Shown here one piece after another: positions 33,301 through 40,674 of a stretch of 64,000 nucleotides of DNA. A program made the translations under genes and the position numbers. The notes beneath the pieces are model-generated. The model had not been told where the DNA came from. It did no database searches and saw nothing but the letters and a program-made list of their open reading frames with translations. This stretch comes from Fennellomyces sp. T-0311 (taxonomy: Eukaryota > Mucoromycota > Mucoromycetes > Mucorales > Lichtheimiaceae), in the NCBI GenBank assembly GCA_025266875.1, contig JALLLT010000002.1, positions 682,001 to 746,000 of the forward strand, read 5' to 3'. Positions within the stretch are counted from its first letter, which is position 1. Each line of letters starts with the position of its first letter.

Positions 33301-33553
33301 CAGGATCTGGGATCACTACGGGATCTGCGAAACGTATCGGCTGGTTCTTGGGTTGCCTCTTGTTCTTGTCGCTGCGTCCTGTTCGGTCTACAGTAGCTCC
33401 TGATCGTAGCCTGATTTGCCTTCGTTCATCGGTGGGTTTCGAAGCTGCGAAAAGTTCCTGGGTTCTGTTGTTCTGGCTCCTTTGATTGTTCTGAAAGTTG
33501 GTTCTAACGGGTTTGGTGTATCGGCGGGCGTTCAGTTGACCGTTATTTCTCAC
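30329..33553 (-). CDS. Retrotransposon Pol: protease, reverse transcriptase, RNase H
   Basis: A 1074-residue open frame on the minus strand. In order: a basic Gln/Asn-rich leader, an aspartic protease with ALVDTGAAKT, an acidic linker, reverse transcriptase with FRLTIDYRRIN, the substrate pocket FLRSSQGLKTSPAVF and the catalytic YFYDDLNVF, then RNase H with TIDGCKNGLGG, ASKLETCVLV and VASDHRPLKG. The frame ends in an acidic tail instead of running into integrase. It opens in the -1 frame relative to gag with no ATG at the junction, so expression as Gag-Pol by frameshifting is likely. Confidence 0.92.
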   Translation of the reverse strand: MRNNGQLNARRYTKPVRTNFQNNQRSQNNRTQELFAASKPTDERRQIRLRSGATVDRTGRSDKNKRQPKNQPIRFADPVVIPDPGPSTSRQQQVHRPQLEQRLQNRSSPDINNSNDQNEQGREATETTARRINPEPMEIDQPKRKQPIKKNTPTLSNENSKPRTPKHKAKIDYDITEDVMNRTANITIKDLVAVAPSLRRQLHATTSIRRKIRRPPNAMELQPRINPTAAYGRFCINGTILKALVDTGAAKTCMSRATAKYLGLRINAPSDAVFTLGNGTQQASLGRIRNVEIRPGNFISIPLDIEVLQHCPVGLIIGNNFLTKSYACISFEDATLTIKYGRQNAAIPLSFAEESDTWHDTLPISEESDDSPDDTTETEDDNEESTDSELEALDDEDASDSDFEETGKATDFYLLDDRPDPRLRIEKHVDDDETIYLVFTDVEYSIPTHSQLCLKGSLPHKATRKLAFAQDISNLDIVDIVHIPTIKTGRSDFELVLHNQSTTPRTLPAGTYLGEIYPKMTGPTEDVFGYEPVRLEPRSANELFTLKEATRPLTEPDPLFEEQYIRIKPKEIPDDKDNKIERQFRALAEQYQDIFNWDGETIGCTDLIKHEIILEEKTLPIRSRPYSMAPVELEALKKELDKLCRLGIIQPSQSPWSAPIIMVKKRSGDFRLTIDYRRINQKIRGNNFPVNKIADALDSIGNAQVYSACDISNAYYQIKLDEKSIPLTAFTSPLGQYSFLRSSQGLKTSPAVFSNLMSIVFSNIAFCTYFYDDLNVFSMDTKEHLEHLRIIFEKFRWANLKLNPDKVNFFCTTLEFLGMVITREGTKADPKKIKVIQDIKIPRTVTQLRSFLGLCNYYRRFVQGFAKIARPLHDLTKNNAGPWTQEHTLAFTQLKEALMTPPVLARPDFSRAGFKLTIDGCKNGLGGILSQMDQEGNERVIQYISRRTSKTEKNYSASKLETCVLVWSCRLLRKYLISYPFIVASDHRPLKGILQQKDPIGIWARWVTYLSEFEFDVIYIPGTKNRAADYLSRMYDNEPEAMTQDGRNDLAEELDTDEGEQEEGTPPQFRTDHN

Positions 33554-34863
33554 AACTGGCCCTCCTCGTTTTTTGACTGGTATTCAGAATATTGGGCAGG
33601 TCCTTCAAAGTCGTCATTCCAGGTGTAACCGTATTGATCTTGTTCGTCGTCTTCAAGGTATCCGTCGTCTCGATGTTCGATGTGTGCAAAGGTTTCGAAT
33701 TGGTTTCGTCTGTCTCCTTGCTGTTGAGGTGGTTCATTCACAGGTCGTTGCACATTCGTATGATCTTGGTTCCTTGGGTAATCAGTCGATTGTTGAGCTT
33801 GGTTCCGGTTTTGACGTGGTTCTTGATTGGCTTGACGCGGTGTCCATTGTTGTTGGCGAGGTGGAGCGTTTCGTTGGAGATCGTTATTAGGTCCTTGTTG
33901 TCGATTCTGGTGGTAAGGCGGTTGAGGTCTGCTTTGGTAATATTGCTGCTGTTGCCTGTCTTGATATGAGAGCGATTGCTGATTTCCGTGTGCTTGGTTC
34001 GGCTGCTTTTGATAGAATGCGCGTTGGTTGTTGTATCGAGGCGGTCGTTCATTCCATCGATTTTGGTATCCGTCGTTGTTTCGTCTGGTGAAGCCGTTGT
34101 TGTTGAAAGGTCGATGTGATCTCTGCTGTTCATATTGACGATACTGGTCGTATTCGTGTCTTGGTTCGTCGTAATACTGCATGTCTTCAGCTTCCATTGC
34201 GGCAATCAAAGGAATACGCGATCGTCGTCCGTGTCTGAGTGTGGCTTCGGCCTTGCGTCCTTCCCAAAAGCTTTGGGCGACATCAAAATGGTCTACGGTG
34301 GCGATACCTCGAACCATCATCCAGTAGTGCTTGATTTCCGGCAGTAATCCTTGCTTGAACTTCGATTGGATTCGGTCTTCGTCGATGATTTCGGCTTTCT
34401 GGGCGGCTTCTCGGATTCGGCTCATGAACGTTCGGGGGCTTTCGTTGTGTCTCTGGCTTATGGCATCAAATTCTTCGATGTAGCGTAAAATGTCGTTGTA
34501 CGTCACGTATTCGGCTTGAAATTGGTCCAGGATATAGTCGATTATGGGTTGGGTCCTCTGCGTGTCTTCGTTTGCCAATTGGCTTCGGGCGATAAAGTCA
34601 GGGTAAACGTTCATTTCGAAAAAGGTCAATGCAGGTCCTCGGAGTACGGCGTGGAAAAGTTCAACTTTTCTATCGGTGGTCTGTGCGCCAGCTAACAGAA
34701 TGTAAGATTTGAATTCTCGCCTGAATTCACGAAAATCTTCATATTCGTGGCCGGAAAAGATAAGAGTCGGTGGTGGGAGCATGGTGGTGATGTTGTCCAA
34801 CACAGTAAGTTCGTTCGTCAAAGGTTTGTCGTTTCTGTTGTTCCGGAAAAGGTATCGGTACAT
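33550..34863 (-). CDS. Retrotransposon Gag, no zinc knuckle
   Basis: The first ATG of the frame is at 34863, giving 437 residues; the open frame itself extends upstream almost to the LTR. The N-terminal half is a retrotransposon capsid-like region (LIFSGHEYEDFREFRREF, then LRGPALTFFEM). The C-terminal half is very rich in Gln, Asn, Arg, Pro and Tyr, with no CCHC zinc knuckle. RNA binding may instead come from the Arg/Gln-rich tail. Gag ends with TGA at 33552-33550, overlapping the pol frame. Confidence 0.88.
   Translation of the reverse strand: MYRYLFRNNRNDKPLTNELTVLDNITTMLPPPTLIFSGHEYEDFREFRREFKSYILLAGAQTTDRKVELFHAVLRGPALTFFEMNVYPDFIARSQLANEDTQRTQPIIDYILDQFQAEYVTYNDILRYIEEFDAISQRHNESPRTFMSRIREAAQKAEIIDEDRIQSKFKQGLLPEIKHYWMMVRGIATVDHFDVAQSFWEGRKAEATLRHGRRSRIPLIAAMEAEDMQYYDEPRHEYDQYRQYEQQRSHRPFNNNGFTRRNNDGYQNRWNERPPRYNNQRAFYQKQPNQAHGNQQSLSYQDRQQQQYYQSRPQPPYHQNRQQGPNNDLQRNAPPRQQQWTPRQANQEPRQNRNQAQQSTDYPRNQDHTNVQRPVNEPPQQQGDRRNQFETFAHIEHRDDGYLEDDEQDQYGYTWNDDFEGPAQYSEYQSKNEEGQL
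33568..33574 (-). promoter_or_regulatory. -1 ribosomal frameshift slippery heptamer
   Basis: A AAA AAC in the gag frame (codons TCA AAA AAC), 15 nt before the gag stop. It fits the X XXY YYZ rule, and slipping by -1 continues straight into the pol frame. A downstream stem or pseudoknot was not assessed. Confidence 0.72.
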
Positions 34864-34944
34864 GTAATTTCGTTCCGTGAGTTGTGTATCCAAGGTCTCG
34901 TCTGCTGGAAAAGCCTTGAATTCCCCTGTAGTGAGCACCAAATT

Positions 34945-35592
34945 TGTTGGCGCCGTTTTGAGTCAGGTGTACAGTAGTCGGTTGTTGTGTAAATTGGTAG
35001 TTGAGTACACCAAAATATAGTGAGCACCAGCAACAATATCGTTTGTTACGGACGTTTGTATAAAGGGATCCTAAAGAGGATTGAGGATTGAAAATAGAAA
35101 ATGGGTAGTAAAGCAAATTGTCTTTATTGCTTGATCGATAAACAGTAATCCTAATTGCAGGACACTAAACAACACTGATAACTATAAAGTATTTAGGTTG
35201 GGGTGTTGATAAATGTAATCAATTGACCAATGTTTATTTAATGAAAAGCGCTTCATATTTATATCTTTCGATACAATGGCGCAGCACTAGCTATTCTAGC
35301 TGTGATAGGTGCATACGGTAACCAATTGATGATGGTGTAGTTGCCGCAGCAGTGGGGGTAAAGGTGATTGGTGTTGTTCATGCAGGCTAATTGCTGGCTA
35401 GTGGTGGCGCAGCTGCCGCAGTAATTGATATGTAGAGTGCCGCAGCAAAGAAGATTCTGGCTACTAAGCTACTCTATTGGGTAATTGTGGGTGATAATGG
35501 TAATGTATATGATATGATAATACAAGAGAGAAGAGAGAGGAAGAGAAAAAGGGAAAGAGGAAAAGTTGGCAGGGCTACCAACATGTCTATCA
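34945..35592 (-). repeat. 5' LTR of the retrotransposon (right copy)
   Basis: 648 bp. No base difference from the left LTR was seen by eye. The sequence just inside (TTTGGTGCTCACTAC on the element strand) is the candidate primer-binding site; no tRNA was matched. Confidence 0.92.
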
Positions 35593-35627
35593 ATAGGTAG
35601 GTCAGCAGATTTAATAAAAGAGTACGT

Positions 35628-36207
35628 TTATGAAATTATTCGATCATGAAGTACTCTATGCACAAATGGACTCCCATCAGCAAACGTGACTTTACGACTA
35701 GTATCAGACCAAGTTCCAGAGAATATAATGTAGCCACCTGCAGGACACTCAATTTCATAACTTTCGCGATAGAGGGCATCGTTCGAAACTAAAACCTTTG
35801 TTACGTGTATGATCAAATTAGTAACATAAATGCCATTTGAATAGCATAAACTATATTGTAAGGACGAGCGCTTACCCAAAGTTTTATAATTCTATGGGGA
35901 TCCGAGTATAGGGCGCAGTCCGGGTTAGTATGCGGACAACACTTTTTTTCATGAGGATGGAGATTCGTTTGTTGGATTCGCCTATATTTTTTGCTTAAAT
36001 AATCAGCTGCAGTGATCATCTTTTTTTTGTTCGCTTAATATGGTTCACAAATACATACCCGAGTTGGGCACTTCTCGGGGATTGTCCGGCGATCTGACGA
36101 ACAATTAATTGTGTGTTGTCAGTATATTGGTTATAAAGACAGTAGCTGTCAATGTGGTGTAGTAGATCAGTTAGCATGAGTAATAATAGTAACCGGAAGG
36201 CGTGCAT
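35628..36207 (-). CDS. Small secreted cysteine protein, array copy L
   Basis: Exons 36207-36059, 35981-35876 and 35795-35628 give 140 residues. A signal peptide (MHAFRLLLLLMLTDLLHHIDS) precedes YCLYNQYTDNTQ. Exon 2 has HPHEKKCCPHTNPDC; exon 3 has IECPAGGYIIFSG and VTFADGSPFVH, and stops soon after without the NKTR-like tail. Copies K and L share CPAGGYI and equal exon 1 and 2 lengths (149 and 106 nt). The retrotransposon target duplication ends only 31 bp beyond the stop codon, so its insertion may have altered the 3' UTR. Confidence 0.83.
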
Positions 36208-36251
36208 GGGAATATTGATGTCAAGGAGGAAGGTTCCTATCGAAATCTCGG

Positions 36252-36262
36252 CTATTTATGCC
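36252..36262 (-). promoter_or_regulatory. TATA box of copy L
   Basis: GGCATAAATAG on the minus strand, 45-55 bp upstream of the start at 36207; nearly identical to that of copy K. Confidence 0.65.
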
Positions 36263-36669
36263 TTCTGTATTTCTGGTGTGCATAGGCATAAAGAAATGGT
36301 CTTCAAGCCTTTTTAATTTAATATCCTCCCTCGTCAATTTTTTGCCCAGGCAAACTTTATTCGAAAACTATAATCAGATCTCCAGTACATTTGTTGCTAT
36401 GATAATGGCATCAATTTATTTTAACTAGCTCATTATTTTCAGCTTGGGATATAACATTTACAAGGTGAAAAATATTTTTGGCAGTGCATTGATTTTAAAC
36501 ACTGACCAGATTCAACGTTCAATGCCTTCTAACGGCAACAATAATAAATCACAGCTTCTCCGAGGATGAGCTTTTGAGCTTCTTAATACGTGAAACTCCA
36601 TTTGCAGCCGAAGACTAGTTGAGAAAAAAAAGATGGTTACATTTTTATGCAGTTTATCAGTTTAAATTG
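36263..36669. other. Intergenic between copy L and SGF11
   Basis: No gene or repeat was recognised. It marks the right boundary of the secreted-protein array. Confidence 0.5.
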
Positions 36670-37618
36670 CTATACCGGAAGAGGCTTTTTCTTCTTTTTA
36701 TTGTCTGATGTCTCTGGGTCACTCATTGCAACCGGTTCGTCTGATGGCGGTACCGCAGAAGACGCGAATGGTGATGCCGATCCAAATCTAATAGAGAGAG
36801 AAAAGAGAGAGAGAGAACAGTGGCGTATTACTTTTATTAAACTGATCTATACTTTGTCTTGTCGTTATCCAGTCTCACCGTCGGTTTGCTACTCGACTTG
36901 ATTGTCTTCCGGCTAAACCCAAGCATTTCTCTAGATGGTTCGCATACTTTACAGCGGCAATCATTTTGTGGCAATTGACACAATCATACGACGGTAAGTT
37001 ATTTGCTGCATAGCTGTTACCGAACACATCACATCCCGGTCGAGACACTAAGTAGTCAGTGAGATAATGAATACTGCTTACGGGAGTAAAATTACCGTAT
37101 TGTCGACAACTAAAAGAAGTAGAGCTTAATAGTTATTTCCGGTAGATGATCCATCTTCACTTACCGTGTCTGACATATCTGGCAGATGCTATTTGATTGC
37201 TTGATATCTCGGTGAGCTTCGAACAGGACGTCGTATATGCATTCATCGATGAGATCTCCGAGTAATGAGTATGCCTATGGTACGATTAATCGAAGGCTTA
37301 CGCACTTTTTGCTGCTTGTCGTACCATCGTTGCTTTTGTAATGCCGCCGGATGATCCGTTCGCGTTCCCATTTGATGGTTGAAATACGTTTTTTTCTAGT
37401 ACCATATGCGTCTTTTGCAGATCGTCCAGTTTTTTGTTGCGCTCGGTGACAACTTTTCGGAAGAAGCTGTAATTTCGAAGGGGTCAGCTTTGACCATTCC
37501 ATTGCAATTTGCATAAAAGACGTTACGCTTGATTGGTCTCTCGTTGCTTTTCAAGTTGTTGCTGTGAATCGGCAGATACTGACGATGATGCCTTTGATGA
37601 TGGCTTTGATTTATGCAT
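36670..37618 (-). CDS. SGF11: SAGA-associated factor 11 (Sgf11 / ATXN7L3 type)
   Basis: Five exons (37618-37527, 37466-37325, 37274-37165, 37109-36879, 36787-36670) give 230 residues. The Sgf11 zinc finger is clear: YDCVNCHKMIAAVKYANHLE then KCLGLAGRQSSRVANRR, with ligands C158, C161, H173 and C177. An upstream helix (YSLLGDLIDECIYDVLFEAH) matches the Sgf11 segment that binds the deubiquitinase module. Sgf11 holds Ubp8 to nucleosomes and is needed for histone H2B deubiquitination by SAGA. The extra SICQICQTRC stretch between helix and finger is unusual. The end is a basic KKKKKPLPV tail. The exon 2/3 join uses ATG|GTACGA, the only donor that keeps phase. Confidence 0.88.
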
Positions 37619-37820
37619 CTTTTTTTTGGAGTGGTCAAGATTGTTGATCAGTTGGAAAAAAAAGCAGCACTGAATTGTAAAGCTTGGGACTCCGGTTACT
37701 AACTAGTACACTTTGGAACCCCCCTCACCGGGGCAATGGTTTGATGTACATGATTGATATACAACTGTGTGCAGGGAAAATAGATAAAAATTGGATAATA
37801 TATAACACATTACGGGATCT

Positions 37821-38433
37821 CTACCAAGCAAGGTTTGGAGACGTGTAAAAGCTAGAAATGGAATGATGTTGTTGCCACGCAACCCAGTTTGGGGAAGGTT
37901 TCGAATCGTTGTCATGATGATGCGCTGATGAGCAAATGGAGGAAAATGCAGCGAGTCGCTTGTCTTTTTTGTCCACAATGGTATCTAGTAAAAGCTCGGG
38001 AGTAGAGACAGGTGAAGTGAGGCGAGGGTGATAGGATTGTTCGGTAGTAATTGTGCTGCTACTGCTTGTGCTGCTGTCATCGTCACTCAGACGACCGTTC
38101 TCGTCATGGATAAATGTGCACCGGACGCCGTACAGGCATGTCCCCGTCATGTGGTATGTTCGGCAGATTTCCGTCTTGTATCGAGCATGTCGCTGAACCG
38201 TTCTAAGCTCTTGATCGCCATGAGCAAATCGACACTTTTTACCGTATCTATACGAAGAAAAAGAATTAGCGAAATAAGTTCGATTATGACAATTCTAATT
38301 TTCCCGGCGAATTTTACCTGCAGTGACCCATCTCGGTCCAGTTGCGACACATTTCTGTCTTGTATAGCTCAGGTTTTTTGTCGGGATGAAGGCTACCTCT
38401 TTGGCGTTTTGCATCAAGAGTTGAAGGAAGCAT
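37821..38433 (-). CDS. Tandem CCCH zinc-finger RNA-binding protein (TTP/Tis11 family)
   Basis: Two exons (38433-38318 and 38247-37821) give 180 residues. Two CX8CX5CX3H fingers are exact: C29-C38-C44-H48 and C67-C76-C82-H86. Each follows the lead-in YKTE(M/I)C typical of the tristetraprolin/Tis11 family. Such proteins bind AU-rich elements in 3' UTRs and promote mRNA decay; yeast Cth1/Cth2 do this in iron shortage. The C-terminal half is Ser/Thr/His-rich and presumably disordered. The splice falls inside the first finger, before its third cysteine. Confidence 0.9.
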
Positions 38434-39044
38434 TGTAGAATAAAGAAAAAAAATGTATATTGAACGTACGGAAAGAAGCGCAGAAAGAAATATAGAGGAG
38501 AAATCGGGTTAGGGCGGGCTGATTTGCAAGAGAGAACGGTGATTATTTGAGAACTGGACCAAAACTTTATGAAAAGTAAACAACATCCGAGCGGGGGAAC
38601 TCTTGTGATTAGGTGATGATGGTATTGCTGAGTGGCATCGATTGGAACCGGTTCCCATCATCATGGGCGTGACAACACGGGGATCTGGCCGAATAAAAAA
38701 AGGGGCCAGCGAACGATTCGAAGCAAAGGGAGCTTTTTCATTAGACGTACATAAACTCCGGGGGATCAATCATGGTAGCACCCAAGATAAGAATATTTTT
38801 TTTATGCTTCGACTTAATGTGCATAAATTTCTCCATAGAAATAAACCACAACTCACACACACGCCCACAGGACCCCTCTAAAACGCCACGTCAGGGTAAA
38901 TCCTGTCGCCCATTTTGAAACACGAGACAAAGTCAGAGGTACAGTTCTTTTTTTTTGTACAGTTGCACGTGTTCACTTGTGTATCCCGGCAAGTTTTCCG
39001 GGCCTCCTTTCATTTTCCTTTCAAAAGTCATCATCTATGCTTTA
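38434..39044. other. Intergenic, promoter side of the CCCH gene
   Basis: Short open frames only. A purine-rich stretch near 38470-38520 lies just upstream of the CCCH gene. No gene was recognised. Confidence 0.5.
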
Positions 39045-39893
39045 TTATTGGTTACTAAATGTTTCTACGGAAGGTTTTTTCAGCAGCCCAAGCGGCACAT
39101 CGTCTTGGTCGTCGTCTTCCGTTTGCTCCGGCCGATGAATCGCCGAGGAAGAATGTACATCCTTGGCCCCTTTATGCAATAATTTCATTCTACGCTCTTT
39201 CATTTCCTCAGCAACCGTTGCCGTGGCACACCGTGGTTCACGTTGTCTCTTCCAATATGTCGGAAAACTTTTAGCCTTCTTCACCATTGTTTGGGGCTGT
39301 GCTGTGGTCACAATGGTCGCGTCAGCAAAGCGCCGTCGCCGTCGATCAACTGCCTCGTGGATGGGGTGTCTGTTCTGACGTATTTGGTGCACGGGTGTCT
39401 CGAGGAGCATTAAAAAATAGCGGCAAGCCACTTTCCTTTTGCCTGTAGGATTGTCCGCCAGGAGAGGTGGAAGCATCTTTTCACGCTGTTTGCTGGCACT
39501 TGACTTGCCTAAAATACACCAAAGTGCGACGTTCACCCTTAAATCTGGTGGAGGGCTTTGCAGCTTGTTCACTGTCGCTGCATAAACTCGGTTGGCGTAT
39601 TCGTGATCCTTCTCTGATGTTGCTTTACTCCTCTTGCTGCTGCTGCTGCTACTGCTACTACTACTGTGATATCCTTTCTTGTTATCCCGTGGTACATCCT
39701 CGCCATCGTCGTCGTCGTCGTCATCGTCATCGTCCGAGTCGGAATCCCAGAATATGTCTGGATTGACCACTACTCGTCCTCGGCGGTGTTTGCCCCAGAC
39801 CATGTGAAGGAATCGGTGCTGTCGCTTTTGGTGGTGACATGCTGATTCCGCTCCAAATAGTCGATCGAAAAGCGAGGGCTTTTGTATATCCAT
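39045..39893 (-). CDS. Acidic, serine-rich protein of unknown function
   Basis: A single exon of 282 residues from the ATG at 39893. The open frame extends further upstream, but that part overlaps the neighbouring gene's 3' end and is hydrophobic low-complexity sequence, so the later start (MDIQKPSLFDRLFG) was preferred. Features: a run of ten Asp (DSDSDDDD...), a run of ten Ser, a basic middle (RRRRRFADATI) and an acidic C-terminus with DDVPLGLLKK. No domain is recognised. Mixed acidic and basic tracts suggest a nuclear protein, which is only a guess. The encoding CTG/GTC repeats could vary in length between strains. Confidence 0.6.
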   Translation of the reverse strand: MDIQKPSLFDRLFGAESACHHQKRQHRFLHMVWGKHRRGRVVVNPDIFWDSDSDDDDDDDDDDGEDVPRDNKKGYHSSSSSSSSSSKRSKATSEKDHEYANRVYAATVNKLQSPPPDLRVNVALWCILGKSSASKQREKMLPPLLADNPTGKRKVACRYFLMLLETPVHQIRQNRHPIHEAVDRRRRRFADATIVTTAQPQTMVKKAKSFPTYWKRQREPRCATATVAEEMKERRMKLLHKGAKDVHSSSAIHRPEQTEDDDQDDVPLGLLKKPSVETFSNQ

Positions 39894-40048
39894 ATTACAA
39901 AAAAATGCAGAAAGATGGGTGAGAAAAAGAGAAAGAAGAGAGAAGGGAAGCCCAAGAAGATGAAGAAGGTATGAGGGATGGGTTGGACAAGAAGGGGGTG
40001 GATGGGGGGAGAGGGGAATGGTGGTATTACAGTAAAAAAGGCGACTTT

Positions 40049-40674
40049 CTACATGAATTTCCAGCTGATCGAGCATTTGCCTTTCTTAAGGTCGCCACAA
40101 ACGGCTTTGAATACTAATAATAGAAAGAGTTATTATCATGCTAGCTGATCAATAAATGTTCACAAACCTGCTGGCGACAAGTCCAGGCATCCTGCATGTT
40201 CATTTTATGAGTGGGAAAAATCGACCCTGCAATTAATATGAAGTCTTTTACCTTGAGGACATGTTGGGCAAGTATCTTCAATTCTTGCCTTTGTTTCACC
40301 ATCGGATCCTTTGATATACACGTACTTGTTGCAATGAGGATTAACATTTGGATTAGGTCCTATGTTTCACAATATATGCATTAGATCTTGTACGACAGCG
40401 AATGTATGAAAAAAAAACACAAACCATTATGCATTTGTGGTCTGTTTATTGCAACCACTAGCTCGTCATCTGTGTCAGTTTGTCCACAGGATCCGGGGCC
40501 AGGATTATAATAAGTACCAATGCCATCAAACGCGGCTCCCTTAATCTGGTCAAGCATGCTTCTCTTTTTCTTGTTTTTCTTCTTGTCATGGTGACCACGA
40601 TGTGTGGGGGAAGCAACAGCCAAGGTTACAAGCCATAGTAGTACAACACCAAGTAGTAAGGAATGGCGCCTCAT
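40049..40674 (-). CDS. Secreted RlpA-like double-psi beta-barrel protein
   Basis: Four exons (40674-40425, 40359-40252, 40191-40168, 40113-40049) give 148 residues. A signal peptide (MRRHSLLLGVVLLWLVTLAV) is followed by a Lys/His-rich stretch, then the barrel: GIGTYYNPGPGSCGQ, VVAINRPQMHNG, RIEDTCPTCPQGCLDLSPAV and a C-terminal CSISWKF. This matches small fungal RlpA-like/expansin-related domains, which bind cell-wall polysaccharides or act as inhibitors; catalytic activity is not implied. The third exon is a 24-nt microexon encoding CLDLSPA, needed to complete the motif. The cysteine pairs suggest disulfides in the secreted form. Confidence 0.87.

Larger units (their letters stand above)
28636..35592 (-). 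mobile_element. Ty3/Gypsy-type LTR retrotransposon lacking an integrase core
   Basis: The element is 6957 bp and lies on the minus strand between array copies K and L. It is bounded by two 648-bp LTRs and a 5-bp target duplication AATAG (28631-28635 and 35593-35597). Gag and Pol (protease, reverse transcriptase, RNase H) are open. The region where integrase should follow holds only a short out-of-frame remnant. The domain order PR-RT-RH with a Gypsy-like RT places it in Ty3/Gypsy. I saw no base difference between the two LTRs, so insertion is recent. Confidence 0.92.

Noticed and set aside
34864..34941. Extension of gag to the edge of the 5' LTR
   Set aside because: That stretch has no ATG; the first start codon is at 34863 and the extension would cover the primer-binding site.
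39894..40076. N-terminal extension of the acidic protein to an upstream start
   Set aside because: It overlaps the last exon of the RlpA-like gene, is low-complexity hydrophobic sequence, and a good ATG follows at 39893.
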